A stretch of DNA of 64,000 nt, from positions 496,001-560,000 of the forward strand of contig NZ_SNZC01000002.1 of NCBI RefSeq assembly GCF_004363695.1. The letters run 5' to 3'. Made by a program: the position numbers and the translations under genes. The notes beneath the pieces are model-generated. The model made no database searches. It was given only the letters and a program-made list of their open reading frames with translations, and was not told where the DNA came from. The first letter of the stretch is position 1. Every line of letters starts with the position of its first letter. Below are positions 1 to 9,221 of the stretch, one piece after another. The DNA comes from Flavobacterium cheniae (GTDB lineage Bacteria > Bacteroidota > Bacteroidia > Flavobacteriales > Flavobacteriaceae).

Positions 1-2611
1 GCTCATTTGAAGCATTTGTGAATGGATTTACAACTCCAACTGTTCCTGCATCATTTATATAAAAAGATGAAGTACCATTATTATTATCTGAATAAGCATC
101 ATTTAAAATTACAGTAGTAACATTTAAATTATGAGCTCCTCTTGATAAAACGACCGAAGGTAAATCAATATCTGCAATTGCAGAAGAAGTTAAAGAACCA
201 TTCCATACAAAACTTGAAGGTGCTCCATCAATAGTATAATTAACTGTAATTGTGGTAATGGTATTTAAACCATTATTTTTGACTTCAACTCTTGGAGTAA
301 CAGTACTTCCGCAATTAATTTCAGCTGTTGGATTTTTTATTCTTAATAATTTAATATCGTTGCTTGCCAACTGAACAGGAATAGTGGTTTGCCACACTCC
401 TCTTCCGTATGTTGCTGCAATCAATTTTGCATCCTCAACATTAATTTCCAAATCCTCAACAGAAACGTTAGGCAAATTCGTATCGAATGGTTGCCATGTT
501 GACATACTATCATCTAAATAGTAAACTCCAAGACTGGTTCCTACATATAGTGGATTATCGGTATGTCTAGGTTGATGAACAATAATGTTTTTACCAATAT
601 TAGGAATGCCTGTAGTAATATTAATAAAGCTTACTCCGCCATCTAAGGATTTCAAAACCCTTCCAGCTGAACCACTAGTTGTTAAATATACTATCTCGTT
701 ATTTGAATTATTTACTTCAACAGAAGTAATGGAAGCATGAGCCGTGTAAACTAAAGTGAAACTTATACCTCTATCAATACTTTTATATAACCCCGTTCCA
801 TTTGCAACATACATAATATTATTATCTGTAGGATCTACTTCAATATAATCAATATTGCCAGAACCTGTTGGATCAAAGTTTTGTTGTTCCCAAGCATTAC
901 CATTTAACTTGTATAAATAATCAAATCCTGAAAATATTTCACCAATGGAATTTGCTACTAATGGAGTTACCCAGTTCCCATCAATTCCACCAGGTGAATT
1001 AACGGATGAACTAATCCCATTTCCTGCCGAATTACTGATGTACAATCCACCTCCATTTTGAATAAATCCATAATATAAATTAGGATTTGTTGGATCTACT
1101 GCGGTATCCATACCATCTGCACCATAATAATTTTTCCACTGACCTCCACTGTAGGCATAACCACCATTATCTTGTAAACCACCAACCATATTACCGCTAG
1201 ATTGTTTTGAAACCGCAATTTTGTAATATTGGCTAATTTGCACCCCGGCGGTTAAATCTGTAAAATTAATTCCATTGTTTTCTGAAACATAAATTCCACC
1301 ATCTGTCCCTGCAAATAATTTTGTTCCATGAAATCCTAAATAATGAATGTCGGCATGGGTATAAGTTGGTCCAGACGGATTACTCCAGTTATTAATTTTT
1401 GTTGCAGAAGTTCCTCCACTAGTAGATTTCCAAACATTTAAACACCCTGTGTAAATTTCTTCCGCATTTGTTGATGAAACCGCTAATGCCAAATCATACC
1501 AAGCTTGAGATGATTCGAAAACATCCGTTGTCGTATTTCTTGCTGTAAATGTGGTTCCACCATCAATTGAACGATAAATTCCCTGAAAACCACTTCCTGT
1601 TGTTGCGCTTAAAATATAAATATAATTTGCATTTGCAGGTGTAACATCTAATAATAATCTCCCTGAACTAGTTGGTAATCCTGAAGTAATCATCGAAAAC
1701 GTTGTTCCAGAATCCGTTGAACGATAAAATCTGTTAGTTGTAACTGCATACACCGTATTAGGGTCTCCAGGTTTTAAACGAATATTTCCTTGAGAAAAAT
1801 TTCCAGTTTGTACTTGCGTCCATGAGGTTCCAGCATTTATTGATTTAAAAATTCCTGCATTTGTAGCACACCACAAAACTTGATTATTTGTTGGATGAAT
1901 TACAATATCACCTGCTCTTGAAGGATTAGATGCTCCCATTGTTCCTGTAGGATTCCAAGTTAAACCACCATTTGTTGATTTATAAACTCCAACAGAATAA
2001 GAATCTCCAGCGTCTTTATCGCCTGTAGCAATATAAATTACATTTGAATTTGAATAATCAACAGCAATACCAGAAACTCCAATTTGTGGTAATTCATCTG
2101 TTAAAGGTGTCCAAGTTGAACCGTTATTAGTTGATTTCCAAATTCCTCCTGCAGGAGCACCTAAATAAATCGTATTAGCATTAGATGGATCAACATGTAC
2201 AATGTTAACTCTCCCCTGACCCGAAGACCACGAACCTGTATTAGTATGCGTAAATGGCCCCACTGCCTGCCAATTACTTGGTGGAAGCGACGTGATAGCA
2301 TTTCTATTCGTTTTCGATTGATTCTTTTCACGCCAAGCGTTCCAAAACTCATCCGATGACATTATATAACCTTGATTGTTAGTGTAATTTTTCCAGTGGT
2401 ATTCCCAACGCATGAAAGGTTTGTAACCAGATCCCCTTGCGTTTTTATCTCTTGTAGACCAGTAGGTGTTAAAAGCATTTACCATTTCATTAATGGTTGC
2501 TTCTCCGTTTTTAGCTGTGCTCATATTAGTCATCCAAGGGGCGTTGGAATTAAATTGTGAAAATCCTAAAAAGGAACACAATAAACTAACAATTAAGTAA
2601 TTTTTAATCAT
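1..2611 (-). CDS. Secreted Asp-box (BNR/VPS10-like) beta-propeller protein, 3' end outside window
   Basis: The frame is open from an ATG at 2611 to the window edge, giving 870 residues without a stop, so the C-terminus is missing. It begins with a signal peptide (MIKNYLIVSLLCSFLGFSQ). From about residue 145 on there are at least eight Asp-box motifs of the form S-x-(D/N)-x-G-x-(T/S)-(W/F), for example STNNGSTW, STNGGLTW, SIDGGTTF and SLDGGVSF, each closing a propeller blade as in sialidase, sortilin and photosynthesis-stability-factor-like folds. After about residue 730 the repeats stop and Ig-like, CARDB-like text begins (PRVEVKNNGLNTITT). The family is common among flavobacterial exported proteins and usually ends in a T9SS sorting domain, which would lie to the left of the window. 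The ligand or substrate is unknown. Confidence is high for secretion and fold, low for function. Confidence 0.85.
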   Translation of the reverse strand, partial: MIKNYLIVSLLCSFLGFSQFNSNAPWMTNMSTAKNGEATINEMVNAFNTYWSTRDKNARGSGYKPFMRWEYHWKNYTNNQGYIMSSDEFWNAWREKNQSKTNRNAITSLPPSNWQAVGPFTHTNTGSWSSGQGRVNIVHVDPSNANTIYLGAPAGGIWKSTNNGSTWTPLTDELPQIGVSGIAVDYSNSNVIYIATGDKDAGDSYSVGVYKSTNGGLTWNPTGTMGASNPSRAGDIVIHPTNNQVLWCATNAGIFKSINAGTSWTQVQTGNFSQGNIRLKPGDPNTVYAVTTNRFYRSTDSGTTFSMITSGLPTSSGRLLLDVTPANANYIYILSATTGSGFQGIYRSIDGGTTFTARNTTTDVFESSQAWYDLALAVSSTNAEEIYTGCLNVWKSTSGGTSATKINNWSNPSGPTYTHADIHYLGFHGTKLFAGTDGGIYVSENNGINFTDLTAGVQISQYYKIAVSKQSSGNMVGGLQDNGGYAYSGGQWKNYYGADGMDTAVDPTNPNLYYGFIQNGGGLYISNSAGNGISSSVNSPGGIDGNWVTPLVANSIGEIFSGFDYLYKLNGNAWEQQNFDPTGSGNIDYIEVDPTDNNIMYVANGTGLYKSIDRGISFTLVYTAHASITSVEVNNSNNEIVYLTTSGSAGRVLKSLDGGVSFINITTGIPNIGKNIIVHQPRHTDNPLYVGTSLGVYYLDDSMSTWQPFDTNLPNVSVEDLEINVEDAKLIAATYGRGVWQTTIPVQLASNDIKLLRIKNPTAEINCGSTVTPRVEVKNNGLNTITTITVNYTIDGAPSSFVWNGSLTSSAIADIDLPSVVLSRGAHNLNVTTVILNDAYSDNNNGTSSFYINDAGTVGVVNPFTNASNE

Positions 2612-2641
2612 TTATTTAGTAGTTTTATGGGTATAATATCA

Positions 2642-2649
2642 CAAATATA
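2642..2649 (-). promoter_or_regulatory. -7 element for the Asp-box protein
   Basis: Read on the minus strand this is TATATTTG, an exact match to the Bacteroidota -7 consensus TAnnTTTG, about 30 bases upstream of the ATG at 2611. No convincing -33 TTG at the usual spacing was seen. Confidence 0.4.
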
Positions 2650-2724
2650 ATGAAGAAAATCAACAAATTAGAATTTTAACAAATGTCCATCTGTGATTTT
2701 AACAAATCTTTTTTGATTTATGAT

Positions 2725-2732
2725 TATTTTTG
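2725..2732 (+). promoter_or_regulatory. -7 element for the sco gene, very short leader
   Basis: TATTTTTG matches TAnnTTTG and ends only 12 bases before the ATG at 2745, so the predicted leader is about 5-9 nucleotides. A -33 TTG at standard spacing was not found. Confidence 0.4.
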
Positions 2733-2744
2733 TAAAAAATTTAT

Positions 2745-3440
2745 ATGCTTAATTTTCTGGCCCCTTATAAAAAGTTTTTAATCATTTTTTCAATACTTTC
2801 CATCATAATTTACTTTGGAATTTACACTTTACTTTCTCCAGAAAAAATGCTCCCAATCTACTCCCCTAGAGATATTAATCCAGAATTAGTAGATTCTACG
2901 GTTCAACACATTGGTAACGATCATAAAATTGCTGATTTTGCTTTTACCAATCAAAATGGAAAAGTAATCACCCAAAAAGACTATGAAAATACGATTTATG
3001 TAGCCGATTTCTTTTTTACTACTTGTCCAACTATCTGTCCAAAAATGACAGATAATATGGTTTGGTTGCAAGATCAATTGAAAAACAATCCTAAAGTAAA
3101 ACTGTTGTCTTTTTCTGTTACTCCTGATATTGACACTCCAGAAGTATTAAAAAAATATGCTCTTGAAAAAGGAGTGGATGACTCGCGTTGGAATTTAGTA
3201 ACAGGTGATAAAAAAGATATTTATTATTTAGCCAGAAAATCATACTTGGCAGTAAAAACTGGTAAACCGGAAGAAATGTATGACATGGTACATACCGAAA
3301 ATTTCATTTTGGTAGATAAAAACAAACGAATTAGAGGTTTTTATGACGGTACCAATCTTGACAAACCTTCAGATGACCCAAAAACAAAGAACATGAAACA
3401 ACTTTTAGAAGATATTTTGTGGCTTTGTGAAAACCAATAA
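2745..3440 (+). CDS. SCO1/SenC family copper chaperone
   Basis: This 231-residue protein has a single N-terminal membrane anchor (about residues 11-30) followed by a thioredoxin-fold domain. The Sco copper site is visible: CPTIC gives Cys94 and Cys98 (CxxxC) and the distal ligand is His183 in MVHTENF. Sco proteins deliver Cu(I) to, or reduce, the CuA centre of cytochrome c oxidase on the outer face of the cytoplasmic membrane. The length is typical. It stands alone, with the feo operon starting about 100 bases downstream from its own promoter. The downstream Met at residue 35 would remove the membrane anchor, so the ATG at 2745 is preferred. Confidence 0.93.
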   Translation: MLNFLAPYKKFLIIFSILSIIIYFGIYTLLSPEKMLPIYSPRDINPELVDSTVQHIGNDHKIADFAFTNQNGKVITQKDYENTIYVADFFFTTCPTICPKMTDNMVWLQDQLKNNPKVKLLSFSVTPDIDTPEVLKKYALEKGVDDSRWNLVTGDKKDIYYLARKSYLAVKTGKPEEMYDMVHTENFILVDKNKRIRGFYDGTNLDKPSDDPKTKNMKQLLEDILWLCENQ

Positions 3441-3482
3441 ATTAATTTTTATAAATATTTTGCTAAAGTTGACAATTATCAG

Positions 3483-3511
3483 TTGTAGTCCGATTATAAT
3501 TTTTACTTTTG
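3483..3511 (+). promoter_or_regulatory. feoAB promoter
   Basis: A -33 TTG (3483-3485) is followed, after exactly 18 bases, by TACTTTTG (3504-3511), a full match to the Bacteroidota housekeeping promoter. The leader to the ATG at 3538 would be about 20 nucleotides and contains AATCTAAATAA at 3523-3533, which recurs in the leader of the FecA-like receptor at 6904-6914. Confidence 0.75.
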
Positions 3512-3537
3512 TATTTTAATTCAATCTAAATAAGGAA

Positions 3538-3765
3538 ATGGAAATTTGTTCTTCTGAACTTAAAATTGGTGAAGTAGCTACCATTACTTCGGTCAATCTA
3601 GATGAAATCCCGCTAAAGCTTTTAGAAATGGGATGTTTACCTGGAAATTCCATTACTTTAATACAAATTGCGCCTTTAGGTGATCCCTTATATTTCAACG
3701 TAAATGATTCTCATGTTGCCATTCGTATTGAAACGGCAAGAGAAATTACCGTTACTAAAATTTAA
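3538..3765 (+). CDS. feoA: Ferrous iron transport protein A
   Basis: The 75-residue product is a single FeoA/SH3-like domain, with the typical Leu-x-Glu-Met-Gly-Cys-(L/I)-Pro-Gly turn (LEMGCLPGN, about residues 30-38) and a C-terminal strand HVAIRIETAREI. FeoA is a small cytoplasmic partner of the FeoB Fe(II) permease. The ATG of feoB lies 5 bases after its stop, so the two are an operon. The start is supported by the promoter ending at 3511. Confidence 0.93.
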   Translation: MEICSSELKIGEVATITSVNLDEIPLKLLEMGCLPGNSITLIQIAPLGDPLYFNVNDSHVAIRIETAREITVTKI

Positions 3766-3770
3766 TTCTC

Positions 3771-5873
3771 ATGAGTTCAAATCCTATAAAAGTGGCTTTA
3801 ATTGGAAACCCAAATGTGGGAAAAACTTCCGTTTTTAACCAACTTACAGGATTGAATCAACAAGTGGGAAATTACCCAGGAATTACCGTTGAAAAAAAAC
3901 AAGGTGTTTGCAAATTAAACGAAAACACGAAAGCTAGAATCATTGATTTACCCGGAACTTACAGCTTAAATGCGAGTTCAATTGATGAAAACGTAGTAAT
4001 CGAATTGTTACTAAATAAAAACGATGAAGATTTTCCAGATGTTGCTGTTGTAGTGACCGAAGTAGAAAATCTAAAACGAAATTTACTCCTTTTTACTCAA
4101 ATCAAAGATTTAGAAATTCCAACCATTTTAGTCATTAACATGGCAGATCGAATGGCTTTAAAAGGAATTGAACTGGATATTCCAGCTTTAGAAAAAGAGT
4201 TAAAAACGAAAATTGCTTTAATAAGTTCAAGAAAAAAAACAGGAATTAATCAGTTGAAAGAATTGATTCTGAACTATACGGAACTTTCAACCGAACCTTG
4301 TTTACACGCATCGTCGATTGACCCAGATTATTTTAATAATTTAAGAAGAGCCTTTCCAAATCAATTGTTGTACAAACTTTGGTTGGTAATTACGCAAGAT
4401 GTTAATTTCTTAAATTTAGAGCGAAATGAAATTAAAAGTTCGTTTACTAAATCGCACGCCGATTTAAAACGCTTACAACAAAAAGAAACCATAAAACGTT
4501 ACCAATTTATTAATGACACATTGAAAATTGGTCAAAAAATAGATGTTTCAAAAGCAACTGATATTCGAGCAAAAATCGACAGAATTCTAACACATAAAAT
4601 TTATGGTTATGTGATTTTCTTCGGAATTTTAATGCTTATTTTTCAGTTTCTGTTTGATTGGAGTAGCATTCCAATGGATTTTATAGATGAAACGTTTGCT
4701 AATTTTAGCTCGCTTGCCAAACAACACCTTCCAGCGGGAGAATTCACCAATTTAATCAGTGAAGGATTAATTCCAGGAATTGGTGGTATCGTAATTTTCA
4801 TTCCGCAAATTGCCTTTTTATTCTTATTCATTTCTGTTTTAGAAGAAAGCGGTTACATGAGTCGCGTAGTATTTTTAATGGATAAAATCATGCGAAAATT
4901 TGGTTTGTCTGGAAAAAGTATTGTGCCTTTAATCTCAGGAACGGCTTGTGCTATTCCGGCAATTATGAGTGCGAGAAATATCGAAAATTGGAAAGAAAGA
5001 TTAATCACCATTTTAGTCACGCCATTTACCACTTGTTCGGCAAGATTACCTGTTTATGCCATTTTAATTTCCTTAATTATTCCCGAAAAAAGAATTTTTG
5101 GCTTTTTAAGTTTACAAGGATTAACGCTGATGGCATTGTATTTATTAGGTTTTGGAATGGCGGTTTTTTCGGCTTTCTTACTTAATAAATATTTAAAATT
5201 AAGTTGCAAATCGTATTTCGTAGTGGAAATGCCGAGTTATAAAATTCCGATGTTTAAAAATGTTGGTATTAATGTTTTAGAAAAAACCAAAGCTTTTGTT
5301 ACAGGTGCTGGAAAAATCATTTTAGCCTTATCGGTAATTTTATGGTATTTAGGTTCTCACGGATTAAGTGATGATTTCAATAATGCTGAAGCTATCATTA
5401 CCCAACAAAATCAAAACAAAACCATCACTACTGAAGCATTTGAAGATCAAGTAAATTCCTTCAAGTTAGAAAATTCATACATCGGATACATGGGAAAAGC
5501 GATTGAACCTGCTATTCGTCCTTTAGGTTATGATTGGAAAATTGGAATTGCAGTGGTAAGTTCGTTTGCAGCTCGTGAAGTTTTCGTTGGCACATTAGCC
5601 ACCATTTACAGTGTAGGTAGTCATAGCGAAGAAGAAACTACTATTAAAAATAAAATGGCTGCCGAAGTGCATCCTGTAACTGGTGAAAAAATATTCAATT
5701 TTGCTACAGGAATTTCATTACTCCTTTTTTATGCTTTCGCGATGCAATGCATTTCTACTTTAGCCATTGTAAAAAAAGAAACTAATTCATGGAAATGGCC
5801 AATAATTCAGTTGGTTTTCATGAGTGGTTTTGCCTACATAACCGCTTTAATTGCGTATCAAGTTTTGAAATAA
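3771..5873 (+). CDS. feoB: Ferrous iron transporter B (G protein-coupled permease)
   Basis: The 700-residue protein imports Fe(II) through the cytoplasmic membrane. The N-terminal G domain shows the G1 loop GNPNVGKTS (residues 12-20), G3 DLPG (59-62) and G4 NMAD (123-126). It is followed by a helical spacer and a polytopic region from about residue 280 with Gate-type helices, including the GTACAIPAIMSARNI segment characteristic of FeoB, where the Cys is a conserved pore residue. Length and domain order are normal. It follows feoA directly. The small Cys-rich Feo partner is not next in line but about 3.3 kb downstream. Confidence 0.96.
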   Translation: MSSNPIKVALIGNPNVGKTSVFNQLTGLNQQVGNYPGITVEKKQGVCKLNENTKARIIDLPGTYSLNASSIDENVVIELLLNKNDEDFPDVAVVVTEVENLKRNLLLFTQIKDLEIPTILVINMADRMALKGIELDIPALEKELKTKIALISSRKKTGINQLKELILNYTELSTEPCLHASSIDPDYFNNLRRAFPNQLLYKLWLVITQDVNFLNLERNEIKSSFTKSHADLKRLQQKETIKRYQFINDTLKIGQKIDVSKATDIRAKIDRILTHKIYGYVIFFGILMLIFQFLFDWSSIPMDFIDETFANFSSLAKQHLPAGEFTNLISEGLIPGIGGIVIFIPQIAFLFLFISVLEESGYMSRVVFLMDKIMRKFGLSGKSIVPLISGTACAIPAIMSARNIENWKERLITILVTPFTTCSARLPVYAILISLIIPEKRIFGFLSLQGLTLMALYLLGFGMAVFSAFLLNKYLKLSCKSYFVVEMPSYKIPMFKNVGINVLEKTKAFVTGAGKIILALSVILWYLGSHGLSDDFNNAEAIITQQNQNKTITTEAFEDQVNSFKLENSYIGYMGKAIEPAIRPLGYDWKIGIAVVSSFAAREVFVGTLATIYSVGSHSEEETTIKNKMAAEVHPVTGEKIFNFATGISLLLFYAFAMQCISTLAIVKKETNSWKWPIIQLVFMSGFAYITALIAYQVLK

Positions 5874-5911
5874 AGGCATACTTTTTGATTGCTTTTAAGA
5901 AACAAAAATTG

Positions 5912-6733
5912 ATGAAAAACACATTACTTGTAATTTTACTCAGTCTTACCCTACACAATTCTTTTTCTCAAAAGATTGACAAGTCAAAAAATGAATTAAA
6001 ATCTGGAAACACTTCGAATTCTTCATCGAGCTCAAGTTCATCAAGTTCAAGTAGAAATTCTTCTTCAAATGATTTTGGATTAGCTGGCTTATTCGTTGAA
6101 GGCTTATTATATGTGAGTTTTTATTCCACTATTGGCGATTACAGAAGTGAAAATCATTTATACAACCCATTATCTAAATATCCTTATTTTGATGGTGAAT
6201 CAGGAAATTTTCAAAAAGATAATGACAGTATTCAATATGGAAACTTGACGCGATTTGATGTTGAGAATCATTTTCTGTATAGCAACAATAATTTATTCGG
6301 AAATCATCTAAAAGCAAAATTCAGACCTTTTCAATATTTCTATATACAAGGCGATTATCGAGAATTAATTGAGAAAAATGCTATTACTAACAAATATTCA
6401 AATCTTTCACTATTTCAATTTAATGTGGCTTACGATAGAATTCGATTTAAAAAGTTCAATTTAGGTTGGACTCTAGGCGCAACTTACGTTGGTAATGATG
6501 TTCAAAAAGCTGGTTTTTCTTATGGGTTACATACAGATGTTTTTGCGATAAAAAACATAAGTTTTAATAGTGCAATGATTTGGAGTAGAATAAATGGCTT
6601 ACCTGTAAACTCATTCGAAATTAGAGGAAAATACCATAAACAGAATTATTTTTTCGCTTTAGGCTACGAACATTTAAAAATTGCTACTCCAAATTATAAT
6701 TATATGACATTTGGAGCAGGAATATACTTTTAA
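5912..6733 (+). CDS. Secreted protein with poly-Ser linker, probable outer-membrane barrel
   Basis: I do not recognise the family. The product (273 residues from the ATG at 5912) has a signal peptide ending in NSFSQ, then a low-complexity linker of about 20 residues that is nearly all Ser and Asn, a short hydrophobic segment (FGLAGLFVEGLLYVSF), and then alternating strand-like sequence rich in Tyr, Phe and Asn up to a C-terminal aromatic (GAGIYF), as in outer-membrane beta-barrels. The Ser run uses mixed codons, so it is not a simple DNA microsatellite. The frame extends upstream into feoB, but the signal peptide fixes the start at 5912. Its position between feoB and a FecA-like receptor suggests a role in iron acquisition, which is inference only. 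Confidence 0.7.
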   Translation: MKNTLLVILLSLTLHNSFSQKIDKSKNELKSGNTSNSSSSSSSSSSSRNSSSNDFGLAGLFVEGLLYVSFYSTIGDYRSENHLYNPLSKYPYFDGESGNFQKDNDSIQYGNLTRFDVENHFLYSNNNLFGNHLKAKFRPFQYFYIQGDYRELIEKNAITNKYSNLSLFQFNVAYDRIRFKKFNLGWTLGATYVGNDVQKAGFSYGLHTDVFAIKNISFNSAMIWSRINGLPVNSFEIRGKYHKQNYFFALGYEHLKIATPNYNYMTFGAGIYF

Positions 6734-6848
6734 AAAAAGCTGTTTTTGTTAAATAGTTTTGTTTGTTTTTCTGATTTAAATAGAAAAAATAAAAATTTAT
6801 TATTAAAAAAATAGATTTAACACAATTCTAAAAGTCTCTTTAAAAAAG

Positions 6849-6873
6849 TTTATTTATAATTTGTCTAAATAAA
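6849..6873 (+). promoter_or_regulatory. Inverted repeat over the -33 region of the FecA-like receptor gene
   Basis: TTTATTTA (6849-6856) and TAAATAAA (6866-6873) form a perfect 8-base inverted repeat with a 9-base spacer. The proposed -33 TTG (6861-6863) lies in the spacer. Such a placement fits a repressor operator. The sequence is AT-rich, so chance is not excluded. Confidence 0.45.
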
Positions 6874-6891
6874 CTTTAGTGATTATTTTTG
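6861..6891 (+). promoter_or_regulatory. Promoter of the FecA-like receptor
   Basis: TTG (6861-6863), a 20-base spacer and TATTTTTG (6884-6891) match the Bacteroidota promoter pattern. Transcription would start near 6898, so the ATG at 6916 and not the upstream in-frame TTG at 6889 is the start codon. The leader carries AATCTAAATAA (6904-6914), as in feoA. Confidence 0.7.
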
Positions 6892-6915
6892 CTCCGTAGA
6901 ATTAATCTAAATAAA

Positions 6916-9147
6916 ATGAAATATATCGTTGTATTGGCTTTTTCAAGTATAGTGCTATCACAAAGCCTAAACGCTCAAGAAATTGAATCTAATGATTCTA
7001 TAGTAGAGTTAAATCCAGTCACCATCTCACCTATTCAACAAAGTCCTGAGAGAATGCCTGAAACAAAAGGAAATGTGATTTTTTCAGGAAAGAAAAATGA
7101 AGTTATCAAATTAAACGCCATTAACGCAAATTTAACCACAAACAATGCTCGTGAAGTTTTCTCAAGAATTCCAGGAGTTACAATCTGGGAAAATGAAGGA
7201 TCAGGAATTCAAATAAACGTTGGGGTTAGAGGTTTAAGTCCTAACAGAAGTTGGGAACTAAACACGAGACAAAACGGATACGACATTTCATCTGATGTTT
7301 TTGGTTATCCAGAAGCTTATTACAATCCACCTTTGGAAGCAGTTGAGTCACTAGAATTAATTCGTGGTGGTGCTTCATTACAATTTGGACCTCAATTTGG
7401 AGGTATGTTAAATTATGTTCTTAAAAGAGAAACCAAAAAGAAATTTTCTTTTGAAACACAAAACACAGCTGGTAGCTATAACTTAATGAGTTCTTATAAT
7501 GCTATTGGAGGAAAAGTAGGTAAATTTTCATATTACGCTTACAATCATTCCAGAAGTGCTGATGGCTGGAGAGAAAACAGCGAGTATAAAGTAAGAAATT
7601 CTCATGTTTTCCTTGAATATGCATTCACAGAAAAAACAAAACTTTCTGCAGAATATACAAACATGGATTACCAAATGCAACAAGCTGGAGGTTTAACAGA
7701 TGAGCAGTTTAGTAATAATCCTAGACAATCATTAAGAAACAGAAACTGGTTTGGAACTCCATGGAACGTGTTTTCATTAAATTTTGACACAAAAATTAAT
7801 GAAAATTTAAGTTCTAACACTAAATTATTTGGCTTAATTGGCGAACGAAATAGTGTTGGTTTTACAGCAACTCCTAACAATGTAGACGCTATTAATCCAT
7901 TAACTAATGACTATGCTAACAGAAGAGTTGACAGGGATTTTTATGAAAATTTTGGTTTAGAAAACAGAAACTTGTACAAATATAAACTAGGGAAAATTGA
8001 AAACAATTTAGCTTTTGGGTTTAGATTATACAAAGCAAACACTATCAGAAAACAAGAAGGTAGAGGGACAACAGGTTCCGACTTTGATCTATCAACTGAA
8101 AATGGTTTTCCTAGAGATTTAAATTTTTATACTGAAAATGTAGCTTTATTTGCAGAAAACCAATTCAAATTAACTGAAAAATTAAGTGTAACGCCAGGTT
8201 TAAGATATGAATATATTAACTCTATCGGAAACGGAAGATTTGGGATTAGCTCAGGAAATGATGTGCCATTTGAAGAAAAAGAAATTAGTAGAAGCAAACC
8301 ATTATTTGGTTTAGGAATGGAATATAAACTAGGCTCAACAAACATTTATGCTAATATTACGCAAGCGTACAGACCAGTTCTTTTCTCAGACATTACTCCG
8401 CCTGCAGTTACTGACCAAATAGACCCTAACTTAAAAGATGCTTCAGGCTTCAATGCTGATTTAGGATACAGAGGTACATTTAAAAATTATTTAAACTTTG
8501 ACTTTAGTTTATTCTATCTTTCATACAACAACCGAATTGGAGGTGTTAGACAATTTGTAAACAACGATCCAACTCAGGGTACTTTCTTATACAGAACCAA
8601 CTTAGGCGAAACAATTAATAAAGGTATTGAAGGATTTGTAAATCTTAATGTAACTAAATTACTAGAGGTTGAAAATAAATTCGGAAATATCGACTTATTT
8701 GCAACAATTAGTTTTATTGATTCTAGATACACCGATTTTAAAATATATTCAGCATCAGGAACTGCGCCAAATGTAGTGATTACAGAAAGTAACCTTAAAG
8801 GAAATAGAGTAGAAAACGCGCCTCGTTATATTCACAATTTTGGTCTAGGATGGGAAAAAAACAACTTTTCCACTACATTACAATATAAAATGTCAGGGAA
8901 AATTTTTACTGATGCAAACAACACAATAACACCATCTGCAAATGGAGTAACGGGATTACTAGACAAATATCACGTATTAGATTTATCAGCCGAATATAGA
9001 TTCTTGAAAAATTATAATCTTAAAGGTGGAATTAACAATTTAACCGATGAAATGTATGCAACAAGAAGAGCAGGTGGATATCCAGGCCCTGGAATTTTAC
9101 CAGGAGAAGGGCGAACATTCTTTCTTTCTATTGGAGCAAAATTTTAA
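6916..9147 (+). CDS. TonB-dependent receptor, FecA (ferric dicitrate)-like
   Basis: The 743-residue outer-membrane receptor has a signal peptide ending in SLNAQ, a plug domain and a 22-strand barrel ending in LSIGAKF. The plug contains IPGVTIWENEGSG, VGVRGLSPNRSWE and IRGGASLQFGPQFGG, and the loop GGLTDEQFSNNPRQS is very like ferric-citrate receptors. No STN signalling domain precedes the plug, so it is unlikely to drive an anti-sigma cascade directly. FecA-type receptors take up Fe(III) citrate with energy from TonB. The gene has its own promoter with a candidate operator and ends at a strong hairpin. The true substrate could be another ferric chelate. Confidence 0.88.
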   Translation: MKYIVVLAFSSIVLSQSLNAQEIESNDSIVELNPVTISPIQQSPERMPETKGNVIFSGKKNEVIKLNAINANLTTNNAREVFSRIPGVTIWENEGSGIQINVGVRGLSPNRSWELNTRQNGYDISSDVFGYPEAYYNPPLEAVESLELIRGGASLQFGPQFGGMLNYVLKRETKKKFSFETQNTAGSYNLMSSYNAIGGKVGKFSYYAYNHSRSADGWRENSEYKVRNSHVFLEYAFTEKTKLSAEYTNMDYQMQQAGGLTDEQFSNNPRQSLRNRNWFGTPWNVFSLNFDTKINENLSSNTKLFGLIGERNSVGFTATPNNVDAINPLTNDYANRRVDRDFYENFGLENRNLYKYKLGKIENNLAFGFRLYKANTIRKQEGRGTTGSDFDLSTENGFPRDLNFYTENVALFAENQFKLTEKLSVTPGLRYEYINSIGNGRFGISSGNDVPFEEKEISRSKPLFGLGMEYKLGSTNIYANITQAYRPVLFSDITPPAVTDQIDPNLKDASGFNADLGYRGTFKNYLNFDFSLFYLSYNNRIGGVRQFVNNDPTQGTFLYRTNLGETINKGIEGFVNLNVTKLLEVENKFGNIDLFATISFIDSRYTDFKIYSASGTAPNVVITESNLKGNRVENAPRYIHNFGLGWEKNNFSTTLQYKMSGKIFTDANNTITPSANGVTGLLDKYHVLDLSAEYRFLKNYNLKGGINNLTDEMYATRRAGGYPGPGILPGEGRTFFLSIGAKF

Positions 9148-9174
9148 TAATTTTCAGTTAGTTTTAGTTAATAA

Positions 9175-9207
9175 AAAAGCAATCTCATAAATTTTGAGAT
9201 TGCTTTT
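9175..9207 (+). terminator. Terminator after the FecA-like receptor
   Basis: A perfect 13-bp stem (9175-9187 with 9195-9207, core AGCAATCTCA) with a 7-base loop, followed by a T-rich stretch. Confidence 0.85.
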
Positions 9208-9209
9208 CT

Positions 9210-9217
9210 TATTTTTG
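9210..9217 (+). promoter_or_regulatory. -7 element for the small FeoB-associated gene
   Basis: TATTTTTG ends 4 bases before the ATG at 9222, which predicts an essentially leaderless transcript. It directly abuts the preceding terminator hairpin. No -33 TTG at standard spacing was seen. Confidence 0.4.
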
Positions 9218-9221
9218 CACT

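Noticed and set aside
2161-2560. Short frames at 2161-2352 (minus) and 2372-2560 (plus)
   Set aside because: Both lie within the continuous minus-strand Asp-box protein gene, whose long frame and signal peptide explain the region.
5789-5911. Upstream extension of the Ser-rich protein into feoB
   Set aside because: It would add about 41 residues in front of an obvious signal peptide and overlap feoB by 85 bases.
6016-6075. Possible slippage-prone microsatellite coding poly-Ser
   Set aside because: The Ser codons are mixed (TCT, TCA, TCG, AGC, AGT), so there is no simple DNA repeat unit to slip.
6889-6915. Upstream TTG start for the FecA-like receptor
   Set aside because: The TTG at 6889 is inside the -7 element TATTTTTG, so it cannot be in the mRNA; the ATG at 6916 begins a normal signal peptide.
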